From a virus, in IMG/VR virus record IMGVR_UViG_3300043773_000063, positions 1-20,091 of that record: 20,091 nt of DNA. One strand, given 5' to 3'. Under the pieces are notes generated by a model. It was not told the origin of the DNA. It made no database searches and worked only from the letters and a program-made list of their open reading frames with translations. Positions 13,745-20,091 of the stretch are shown one piece after another (within the stretch, counting starts at the first letter, position 1; the number at the start of each line of letters is the position of its first letter). A program made the position numbers and the translations under genes.

Positions 13745-14131
13745 ATGGCTTTCGTCCTTGCTGATCGGGTTCAAGAAACCACGACAACCACTGGCACGGG
13801 GACAATAACCCTTGCCGGTGCGTCAACCGGCTTTCAATCCTTTGCTGCGGTAGGCAACGGGAACAGTACCTATTACACCATAGCTGCCCAATCAGGTTCT
13901 GACTGGGAAGTTGGGATCGGAACTTACACATCCAGCGGCACGACGTTATCAAGAAGCACGGTGCTGTCTTCTAGTAATTCCGGCAACTTAGTCAACTTTG
14001 GTGCTGGGACAAAAAGTGTTTTTGTAACTCTCCCTGCTGAAGCAGCATTAGCCAATTCACCAAACCTAGATGGCGGCGTCCCTTCAACTAACTATGGTGG
14101 CGCACAGGCTATCGACGGAGGAGCACCCTAA
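13745..14131 (+). CDS. Tail-appendage protein with ADRVQETTTTTGTGTITL start
   Basis: A 128-residue, almost uncharged protein rich in Thr, Ser, Gly and Ala. It starts AFVLADRVQETTTTTGTGTI, then YYTIAAQSGSDWEVGIGTYTSSGTTLSRSTVLSSSN and a VFVTLPAEAAL end. From memory, the combination DRV.ETT.T.GTG, WEVG.GTY and LSR..V..S is common as a module in phage tail fibres, either as part of a long fibre or, as here, alone. It probably forms a beta-domain linking the tail to receptor-binding proteins. The C-terminal Gly/Pro-rich stretch is flexible. It ends in a TAATG overlap with the next gene. Confidence 0.72.
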   Translation: MAFVLADRVQETTTTTGTGTITLAGASTGFQSFAAVGNGNSTYYTIAAQSGSDWEVGIGTYTSSGTTLSRSTVLSSSNSGNLVNFGAGTKSVFVTLPAEAALANSPNLDGGVPSTNYGGAQAIDGGAP

Positions 14132-14871
14132 TGGCCGTTCAAATTCAAACCCGTAATGGCACTGCTGCTCAGTGGACTTCTGCTAACCCTACTTTGATGG
14201 CAGGGGAAATCGGCGCTGAAACGGACACAGGGCGGTTTAAGGTTGGTAATGGCTCCACGGCTTGGAATAGTCTTGGTTACGCTGCAAGTATGAAATGGCT
14301 TGGTGCGTATAGCGCGGGGACTGCTTATGTAGTGAACGACGTTGTTTCTTACAACAATTCATCTTACATCTGCATACTTAACTCTACCGGCAATTTACCA
14401 ACCAATGCAACTTACTGGAGCCTTATGGCTTTAGCTGGTGCTGGCGATGTGGTTGGCCCTGCTAGCTCTACGGACTCGGTTCTCGCGGTCTACGATGGCA
14501 CGACGGGCAAGTTGCTAAAAAATAGCACGATGGCAATAAGCAACGTAGGCTATATCGGTTCTCCTCAAGTTTCTGGCGGAGCTTCTGCGTATACTTTGGT
14601 GCTTGGTGATGCTGGTGATCATGTTTACTTCACTGGTGGCTCTACAGCAACGCTTACAGTACCAACCAACGCTTCTGTAGCATTTCCTACAGGAACTACA
14701 ATCCTAGTACTTAACAACAACAGCGGTAACTTAACGATCTCTGGTGCTGGTGTAACGTTTCAGTTAGCTAATGGTGCTACTGGAAACCGTACTGTAGCTA
14801 CTAAAGGTATGGCATCGTTGTTAAAAGTTGCTACAGATACTTGGTGGGTTACTGGACCAGGAGTGACCTGA
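14131..14871 (+). CDS. Tail protein with carbohydrate-binding-module-like segment
   Basis: A 246-residue protein. Residues 1-50 form the frequent tail-fibre entry module (QIQTRNGTAAQWTSANPTLM, then AGEIGAETDTGRFKVGNGS). Residues 55-99 (KWLGAYSAGTAYVVNDVVSY, then NNSSYICI and YWSLMA) have the aromatic pattern of CBM5/12-type chitin-binding modules: W, Y..G..Y..ND.V.Y....Y and a final W. A linker with GDVVGPASSTDSVLAVYDGT is typical of phage fibres. Residues 150-246 form a beta-rich domain with SAYTLVLGDAGDHVYF and WWVTGPGVT. It may bind glycans of the host surface. The binding role is inferred from the module; no catalytic motif is visible. It overlaps the previous stop by one base. Confidence 0.75.
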   Translation: MAVQIQTRNGTAAQWTSANPTLMAGEIGAETDTGRFKVGNGSTAWNSLGYAASMKWLGAYSAGTAYVVNDVVSYNNSSYICILNSTGNLPTNATYWSLMALAGAGDVVGPASSTDSVLAVYDGTTGKLLKNSTMAISNVGYIGSPQVSGGASAYTLVLGDAGDHVYFTGGSTATLTVPTNASVAFPTGTTILVLNNNSGNLTISGAGVTFQLANGATGNRTVATKGMASLLKVATDTWWVTGPGVT

Positions 14872-14872
14872 T

Positions 14873-16906
14873 ATGGCTGGTAACTTAACAGCAATGATCG
14901 CCTCCATCTTTTCAGGTGGAGTAACCCCAGACCCTTACTACGAATACACCACGCTACTGCTTCCTGGCAACGGTACGAATGGCGCACAGAACAATACGTT
15001 CTTAGACGGTTCTACCAATAACTTCACCATCACCCGCAACGGCAACACGACACAGGGTACGTTTAGCCCGTTCTCACAGACTGGGTGGGGGAATTTATTC
15101 GTTAGCGCAAGCAGTCAATACCTTAGTTTATCTTCTAGCTCTTTTGCGGTTGGTACAGGAGCTTTTACTATTGAAGGATGGGTATATCTAAATTCATATA
15201 CCTACGGCAGCGTCTTTTCGACTTGGAATGCTGCAAATACTGGGGTCGGTATGATGCTTGGGTTTGATAACACAGGCAAAATTCAGTTTTCAATAGGAAA
15301 TGCTTCAGGGTCTGCTGACACCACTATTGTTACAGCAAGTTCTATATCACTAAATACTTGGGTATTTCTTCAAGCAACAAAAGCCGCCGGTTCTGGCGGT
15401 GCTATGACTATTTATATAAACGGAACTTCGTCAGCGACAACAACAACAACAAGATCCGTAGACCGATCAGCAGCAGTTATTGGAAGATACTACCAAGACG
15501 CTTCTGGCAACCAAATTAACGGTTACCTTTCAAATGTACGGGTTTCAAATACTGTTAGATCATCAACAGTGCCAACGGCTCCGTTTACAAATGACGCAAA
15601 TACTTTATTGCTAACGTGCCAGTCAAACAGGTTTTTAGATGTTAGTTCAACACCAATAACCATCACCCCTAACGGCTCCCCAACCGTAGTCGCCTTCTCC
15701 CCATTCAACCCCACTGCAAGCTGGAGTGCTGCGACTTATGGTGGGAGTGGGTATTTTGATGGTAGTGGGGATTATTTGACGGTTCCTGACAATGTGGCAT
15801 TGCGCTTTGGAACTGGCGACTTTGATATTGAATTTTGGTATAACGGAATAGTTGGGCCGACAAATAGCCAGTTTGTTATCAGTAAATTTACCGCTGGTTC
15901 CTTTCCTAGTCAAATGGCTTATGTGGTTGCTGTTGTAAGAAAGGACCATCCAACAAATCCGAGGGGAATTAGTGTTTATCTTGGAAGTACAAGTTTTCTT
16001 GTTGGAAGCGGAAATATACAAGATAACACTTGGTGCCACATAGCAGTAACAAGAGAGTCTGGCAGCGTAAAAGTATTCATTAACGGCACTCAAGTAGGAA
16101 CTACGCAGACAATTACTAACGATATTACAAACACAAGTACGTTGTCTATTGGAGCTAGTAATGACGCTACCTCTCTTGTTACAGGTTATGTATCAAATGT
16201 TAGGATAGTGAAAGGTTCTGCCGTTTACACAGGCAACTTCACGCCACCAACCGCACCACTCACCGCCATCACCAACACATCCCTACTACTCAACTTCACC
16301 AACGCCGGTGTTTACGATGCTACCAGTAAGAATGACTTGGAGACGGTGGGGAATGCTCAGATAAGTACGACACAGAGCAAGTGGGGTGGGAGTAGTATGT
16401 ACTTTGATGGGACGGGGGATTACGCTGTTACTCCAGCAAGTCCTTTGAATGCCTTTTTAACTGGAGACTTTACCTGCGAATTCTGGGTGTACTTTAACGC
16501 TTTAGCTACGAATCAAACGGTTATGGGTACGGCTTCAGGATTTCAGACAGGCGGTTATCAGTGGATACAACTTGCATCTAATACATTGACATTCAGGATG
16601 GAACTTACCTCTGGTGCAATTAATGTAGCAACAGGGGCTTTGTCAACAGGGCAGTGGTATCACATTGCAGCAACAAGATCCGGAACCACAGTGCGTGTTT
16701 TTGTTAATGGAGTGCTGGCTAATTCAACAACTACAGGTGGTTCAATTAGTGATAGCACAGGGAATAAAGTGATTGTTGGAAATAGCGTTGAATTACAAGC
16801 TACACGTTTCTTTAATGGTTATCTCCAAGACGTGAGGGTGACCAGAGGCTACGCTCGCTACACAGCCAACTTCACGCCACCAACAGCAGCGTTTCCAACT
16901 TTATAG
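14873..16906 (+). CDS. Tail protein with three LamG-like (concanavalin A-type) lectin domains
   Basis: A 677-residue protein with three repeats of the LamG/jelly-roll lectin pattern. Domain 1 spans about residues 75-232 (FTIEGWVYLN near 98-107, ending GYLSNVRVSN). Domain 2 spans about 290-445 (GYFDGSGDYL start, FDIEFWYNG, WCHIAVTRESG, GYVSNVRIVKG). Domain 3 spans about 507-660 (MYFDGTGDYAV start, FTCEFWVYFN, WYHIAATRSG, GYLQDVRVTRG). Domains 2 and 3 end in a nearly identical FTPPTA segment, conserved also in DNA. The N-terminus contains TTLLLPGNGTNGAQNNTFLD, a segment I recall before lectin domains in phage tail proteins. The likely role is glycan or surface binding during adsorption. The ATG is one base after the previous stop. 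No cleavage or enzyme motif is apparent. Confidence 0.85.
   Translation: MAGNLTAMIASIFSGGVTPDPYYEYTTLLLPGNGTNGAQNNTFLDGSTNNFTITRNGNTTQGTFSPFSQTGWGNLFVSASSQYLSLSSSSFAVGTGAFTIEGWVYLNSYTYGSVFSTWNAANTGVGMMLGFDNTGKIQFSIGNASGSADTTIVTASSISLNTWVFLQATKAAGSGGAMTIYINGTSSATTTTTRSVDRSAAVIGRYYQDASGNQINGYLSNVRVSNTVRSSTVPTAPFTNDANTLLLTCQSNRFLDVSSTPITITPNGSPTVVAFSPFNPTASWSAATYGGSGYFDGSGDYLTVPDNVALRFGTGDFDIEFWYNGIVGPTNSQFVISKFTAGSFPSQMAYVVAVVRKDHPTNPRGISVYLGSTSFLVGSGNIQDNTWCHIAVTRESGSVKVFINGTQVGTTQTITNDITNTSTLSIGASNDATSLVTGYVSNVRIVKGSAVYTGNFTPPTAPLTAITNTSLLLNFTNAGVYDATSKNDLETVGNAQISTTQSKWGGSSMYFDGTGDYAVTPASPLNAFLTGDFTCEFWVYFNALATNQTVMGTASGFQTGGYQWIQLASNTLTFRMELTSGAINVATGALSTGQWYHIAATRSGTTVRVFVNGVLANSTTTGGSISDSTGNKVIVGNSVELQATRFFNGYLQDVRVTRGYARYTANFTPPTAAFPTL
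16226..16251 (+). repeat. Direct repeat copy 1, end of LamG domain 2
   Basis: A 26-base block identical to 16859-16884 except at one position, encoding the Y-T-x-N-F-T-P-P-T segment at the end of the second lectin domain. Identity at DNA level, in contrast to the diverged lectin cores, suggests recent duplication or recombination between domains. Confidence 0.8.
16859..16884 (+). repeat. Direct repeat copy 2, end of LamG domain 3
   Basis: Second copy of the 26-base block at 16226-16251 with one mismatch, encoding the corresponding end of the third lectin domain, 7 codons before the stop codon. Confidence 0.8.
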
Positions 16907-16915
16907 AGGTAGACC

Positions 16916-17227
16916 ATGCAATACTGGACAAAGAACGGGTCTATCCCAAGCACTGAAACAGATGGTACTGAAGGCTGGCAACAAGCTCCTTCGCCTCCGA
17001 CAGACATTCCTAATGGTAAAGAGTTGGTATGGCTAAACTGGGAATGGCTGATACGTGACCCTAAGCCAGCAGACAGGGTAGGATGGCAGTGGAACTGGCA
17101 GCACGAAGGCAAGACTTGGGTAGAGAGTGCTTGGCAAACATCGCCTTCAGAAGTAATACCCATTACAATCCCAGAAGCTCTAACGACTGATCAGATTACC
17201 AACCTCACCACCGCACAGCTCATATAA
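16916..17227 (+). CDS. Trp-rich small protein between tail genes, function unknown
   Basis: A 103-residue protein with ten tryptophans (residues 4, 21, 39, 42, 44, 57, 59, 61, 68 and 73), an unusually high share. VWLNWEWLIRD and GWQWNWQHEGKTW suggest beta-strands with exposed aromatic faces. The C-terminal quarter (PITIPEALTTDQITNLTTAQLI) looks like a flexible linker and helix. There is no signal peptide. GAGGT lies upstream of the ATG. It sits between the lectin-like protein and the repeat stalk, so a role as a small tail-fibre component or tail-fibre chaperone is plausible. I do not recognise a named family. Confidence 0.7.
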   Translation: MQYWTKNGSIPSTETDGTEGWQQAPSPPTDIPNGKELVWLNWEWLIRDPKPADRVGWQWNWQHEGKTWVESAWQTSPSEVIPITIPEALTTDQITNLTTAQLI

Positions 17228-17236
17228 GGCAACAAT

Positions 17237-18265
17237 GTGTTCGGCTTCTCAGCATTCGGCGGCGCAGCACTTGGTGCGACAGGTTCTGGCGGGGCTTCGC
17301 CTACCGAGGGCTGGGGATATGGCGCTTGGGGATCGGGTACATGGGGGCTTAGTGGGCAACAAACTTATGAAGCGGCTATTACTGAATCATCAACAGGTTC
17401 AGATACGGTTGCCGCTTTATTCCAACCAAATGTCGCTGTCGCAGAAACGGCTACAGGTTCCGACAGTATTAGTGCCATATCTCAATACGCTGGGGTTATT
17501 GCTGAAACGGCCACAGGCTCAGATGTTATTAGCTCCGCAGCAACCTTTACTCCAAACATCTCTGAGTCAGCAACAGGTTCTGAAACAGTCGGCGCCGCCG
17601 CGCAATTTGGTGCATCAGTTAGCGAATCATCAACTGGCAGTGACGCAGTCAGTGCAGCGGTTTATATTGGCGCAGCTATATCAGAAACATCTACTGCGTC
17701 TGATACCGTCAGTGCGTCAGCAACCTTTGGAACGGCTATATCAGAAACAAGCTCTGGAGCCGACAGTATTAGTGCAACGCCGCAGTATGGCGCAGCCATT
17801 ACTGAATCAGCATCAGGATCAGACGAAATTAGCGCTGGAGTTTCTTTCACAGCCAGCGTCTCAGAAACAGCAACAGCCACAGATACGTTTGAAGCTTTTA
17901 ACGCATTCATTGCAACGATTACAGAAACGGCAACCGGATCAGACTCGGTGGTCGCTCAGACCCTATTCCCGGCAGATGTTTCAGAGTCAGCATCAGGCTC
18001 CGATCAAATCAGCGCATCGGCAAACTTTGCCGTTGTTATTGTGGAGGTGGCTACAGGATCGGATCAAGTTTCAGCCGGCTCAACGCTTTATGTATCGCTG
18101 GCAGAAACAGCCACAGCAACCGATACGGTTAGCCAACGATTCTTGTGGGAACTCATTGATGACTCACAGACCGCTAACTGGCAAAATATCAATGATTCAC
18201 AAAGTGCTGGTTGGACGCAGATCAATGATTCTCAAACAGCCAATTGGACACCCATTACGACTTAA
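17237..18265 (+). CDS. Repeat-built tail stalk protein (thirteen 20-residue repeats)
   Basis: A 342-residue protein. Residues 1-43 are Gly/Ala/Trp-rich (FGFSAFGGAALGATGSGG; WGYGAWGSGTWG). Residues 44-303 are thirteen consecutive repeats of exactly 20 residues with consensus [aliphatic]-x-E-[T/S]-[A/S]-[T/S]-G-S-D-x-[I/V]-S-A. Residues 304-336 are three 11-residue repeats (W-x-x-I-[D/N]-D-S-Q-[T/S]-A-[N/G]). This suggests an elongated stalk or beta-solenoid. The start is GTG 17237, with AAGG 7 bases upstream; the overlapping ATG at 17235 opens a different frame that is also free of stops to 18278. This frame is chosen because its repeats form a conserved amino-acid pattern and because phage proteins starting FGFSAF are familiar to me. 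Confidence 0.85.
   Translation: MFGFSAFGGAALGATGSGGASPTEGWGYGAWGSGTWGLSGQQTYEAAITESSTGSDTVAALFQPNVAVAETATGSDSISAISQYAGVIAETATGSDVISSAATFTPNISESATGSETVGAAAQFGASVSESSTGSDAVSAAVYIGAAISETSTASDTVSASATFGTAISETSSGADSISATPQYGAAITESASGSDEISAGVSFTASVSETATATDTFEAFNAFIATITETATGSDSVVAQTLFPADVSESASGSDQISASANFAVVIVEVATGSDQVSAGSTLYVSLAETATATDTVSQRFLWELIDDSQTANWQNINDSQSAGWTQINDSQTANWTPITT
17366..18145 (+). repeat. Thirteen tandem 60-base coding repeats
   Basis: Each unit is exactly 60 bases (20 codons). The best conserved part encodes E-[T/S]-[A/S]-[T/S]-G-S-D (for example GAAACGGCTACAGGTTC). Copies are diverged at DNA level, so the array is not newly expanded, yet no unit shows an insertion or deletion. A last array of three 33-base units follows at 18146-18244. 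Confidence 0.92.
18146..18244 (+). repeat. Three tandem 33-base coding repeats
   Basis: Three units of 11 codons encode W-x-x-I-[D/N]-D-S-Q-[T/S]-A-[N/G]. They directly follow the 20-residue repeats and are followed by a fourth partial unit (WTPITT) that ends the protein. Confidence 0.88.
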
Positions 18266-18274
18266 GGTGATGCT

Positions 18275-20091
18275 ATGACGATTAATCGCACAACACTGTT
18301 GGACTTGCCTCTCCCAGTTACTGGGACAGAGTCTGGGGTTTGGGGTGACGTAGTCAATAACGGGCTATCTCAGTATATTGACATCTCGGTTGCGGGATCG
18401 TTATCACTAAGTGCAGACTCGGATACGAATCTGTCTTCCACCGAGGGTGATGCGTCAGCAACTAATATCGGCTCAACCACCGCGCAATATGCCATCCTAC
18501 GGTGTACAGGGGCAAGGACAGCCACCCGGAATATCAACGCACCAGCATGGGCCATTAGCGGCGGTACGCTTACCAACTACAGCAAGATCTACATCGTTGT
18601 TAACGAAACAACGGGTAGCCAAAACATTGTCCTCCGTGCAACCAATTCAGCAACGCCAACCTATACGACAGGGGTAACGATTGTTCCCGGTGAAAGAGCG
18701 GTGTGCGCTTGGAATGGTTCTGACTTTGTCAAAGTGGGCGGTGCAGCGGGTGGTTCTACCACGCAGATTCAGTTCAATAACGCAGGCGTTTTCGGTGGGT
18801 CCGCTAACTTAACGTGGGATGGCACGAATGTTCAGATTGGTGCAACAGGTGCTCTGCGTTTAGCTGACACAGACTCTTCTAATTACGTCGCGTTTAAATC
18901 CCCCGGCACGGTTGCCTCTAACGTCACTTGGACGCTCCCCTCGGCTGACGGCTTGAACGGTCAGGCACTGACGACGAATGGCTCAGGCACTTTAGCGTTT
19001 AGCACGATCAGCACCTCCGCTGCCACGCCCACCACACTGGGGACGGTGTACGGAAAATCAGACAACGGATCACCTTATGAAACCGCGCTCGGTTATCAAG
19101 CACTCGCTGTAACGTCGGGCGGCGCAGCCAACGTAGCTGTTGGATATAGGGCCGGTTACGCAATTACAAGCGGTCAAGGAAACATTGCAATTGGTGCGGA
19201 GAGTGTTTATGCAGTGACCACCGGTTCTAACAACATCGGGATTGGCCGAAATGCCCTGCAAAACAATACTGCGTCTAATAATGTGGGCATAGGTTATAAC
19301 GCTCTTACTGCCAACACCACCGGTGCAGGTAGCGTCGCTGTTGGGTATCAGGCCGGAAATGCGAATCAAACAAATTCATACTTTGTAGCAATTGGTTATC
19401 AAGCTGCTTTGAATAACAAAGCCGATGATAGTGTGTATATCGGCGCATTTGCTGGGCAGGCTAATACGACTGGGACATTTAATCATGCAGTAGGTTTTGC
19501 CGCTCTTTATCCAAACACCACGGGCAGTAATAACACAGCGTTTGGGTATGCTTCGCTTAGACTAAATACTACAGGGAGCAACAACGTAGCGGTCGGGCAT
19601 CAAGCACTAAATCAGAGCACCACCGCCACCTACAACACCGCAATTGGCTACCAAGCCCTTTACACAAACACCACTGCCATAAGCAACACGGCGGTGGGGT
19701 ATCAGGCAGGCTACACAAGCAATGCCACTGCTGCCCCCTCTAACGTAGGAGCAAACGTGTTCATTGGAAGTTCTGCCGGTTATTCCACAACATCCGCTAT
19801 TCATAGCGTGATTATTGGCGCGGGAGCAGGGTATAACGTAAACACAGGCAGTTCCAACACGCTGGTCGGTCGGCTTGCTGGCTACAACCTGACGTCCGGC
19901 ACGTTCAACACGTTTGTCGGACCGGGCGACAACAACGGTGGCAGCGGCTACCTTGTTTCCACAGGTGGCAAAAACACCATTATCGGTGCTTACTCTGGCA
20001 ACCAAGGTAGCCTCGACATCCGCACGGCAAGCAACTACATCGTGCTGTCGGATGGGGATGGGAATCCGAGGTCGTTTAGTAATGGAAGTGG
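18275..20091 (+). CDS. Tail fibre with YadA-head-like repeats, 3' end outside the window
   Basis: The frame is open from ATG 18275 to the window end (605 codons visible). AAGGTGA lies 4 bases upstream. Residues 1-45 (NRTTLLDLPLPVTGTESGVW, then GDVVNNGLSQYID) look like a tail-attachment domain shared with other phage fibres. Residues about 160-245 form a fibre module (STTQIQFNNAGVFGG; WTLPSADGLNGQALTTNGSG). From residue 269 on there are about 18 repeats of 14-30 residues built on N-x-[A/V]-[V/I/F]-G-[Y/x]-x-A-[L/G]. This pattern resembles the left-handed beta-roll head of YadA-type trimeric adhesins. A trimeric fibre binding the host is likely. The missing C-terminus would normally carry the receptor-binding tip or a chaperone domain, so specificity cannot be judged. 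Confidence 0.87.
   Translation, partial: MTINRTTLLDLPLPVTGTESGVWGDVVNNGLSQYIDISVAGSLSLSADSDTNLSSTEGDASATNIGSTTAQYAILRCTGARTATRNINAPAWAISGGTLTNYSKIYIVVNETTGSQNIVLRATNSATPTYTTGVTIVPGERAVCAWNGSDFVKVGGAAGGSTTQIQFNNAGVFGGSANLTWDGTNVQIGATGALRLADTDSSNYVAFKSPGTVASNVTWTLPSADGLNGQALTTNGSGTLAFSTISTSAATPTTLGTVYGKSDNGSPYETALGYQALAVTSGGAANVAVGYRAGYAITSGQGNIAIGAESVYAVTTGSNNIGIGRNALQNNTASNNVGIGYNALTANTTGAGSVAVGYQAGNANQTNSYFVAIGYQAALNNKADDSVYIGAFAGQANTTGTFNHAVGFAALYPNTTGSNNTAFGYASLRLNTTGSNNVAVGHQALNQSTTATYNTAIGYQALYTNTTAISNTAVGYQAGYTSNATAAPSNVGANVFIGSSAGYSTTSAIHSVIIGAGAGYNVNTGSSNTLVGRLAGYNLTSGTFNTFVGPGDNNGGSGYLVSTGGKNTIIGAYSGNQGSLDIRTASNYIVLSDGDGNPRSFSNGS
19079..20000 (+). repeat. About 18 YadA-head-like coding repeats in the tail fibre
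   Basis: Repeats centred on [T/V]-A-[V/I]-G-Y-Q-A-[G/L] with spacing near 14-30 residues. At DNA level some units use T-ending codons (aataatgtgggcataggtta, 19278-19297) and others mainly C-ending codons (near 19617-19720), so neighbouring units differ in composition although they encode the same motif. Confidence 0.8.

Noticed and set aside
17366-18145. CRISPR-like array
   Set aside because: The 60-base periodic repeats are coding and diverged, with no constant repeat and unique spacer alternation.
17235-18278. 347-residue Leu/Gln-rich reading frame as a main gene
   Set aside because: It is the shifted frame of the repeat stalk gene; the +2-base frame has a conserved 20-residue pattern and a familiar N-terminus. 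Kept only as a finding about dual reading.
19070-20005. Antisense reading frames of 99 and 132 residues opposite the tail fibre
   Set aside because: They follow from the repeat composition of the fibre gene; no ribosome binding site or recognisable protein pattern, and all supported genes lie on the + strand.
14873-20091. Diversity-generating retroelement targets
   Set aside because: AAC/AAT-rich fibre and lectin genes could suggest it, but no reverse transcriptase or template repeat is visible in the window, and no near-identical A-variant repeat pair was seen.

Overview
This window is a contiguous morphogenesis module of a tailed double-stranded DNA bacteriophage (Caudoviricetes). All 27 genes lie on the + strand, head to tail. 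Most overlap by 1-8 bases (TAATG, ATGA or GTGA junctions) or sit within 16 bases of each other, and only one intergenic gap exceeds 20 bases. From memory, the gene content resembles uncultured aquatic phage contigs: a phage GroES next to the scaffold, a string of tiny Lys/Gly-rich proteins, LamG-type tail proteins and very repetitive fibres. Family and host cannot be determined from this sequence. No integrase, repressor, replication gene, tRNA or lysis enzyme is present.

Packaging and head (1-7338): a large terminase whose 5' end lies outside the window, a large portal protein, a small helical protein, a GroES-like co-chaperonin, a probable scaffold, a conserved unknown protein, a probable head decoration protein and the major capsid protein. 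A strong intrinsic terminator follows the capsid gene.

Control point (7339-7469): this is the only sizeable non-coding gap. The terminator is followed by a candidate promoter, then a leader with three interleaved inverted repeats that could form alternative RNA folds next to the ribosome binding site. I consider it the most interesting non-coding signal here.

Head-accessory and neck region (7470-12732): two small beta-type virion proteins, a membrane-anchored coiled coil, and a run of very small, basic, Gly/Lys-rich genes of unknown function. Some share a recurring motif. Two adaptor-like proteins of probably the same fold (10384-11148 and 12025-12732) flank a zinc-ribbon protein and two more tiny basic proteins. 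They probably form the head-tail connector. No tape-measure or tail-tube gene is visible, which hints at a short tail without proving it.

Tail appendages (12734-20091): small virion proteins, a protein with a carbohydrate-binding-module-like segment, a protein with three LamG-like lectin domains, a Trp-rich small protein, a stalk of thirteen exact 20-residue repeats, and a long fibre with YadA-head-like repeats that runs off the end of the window. Together these look like host-surface recognition proteins.
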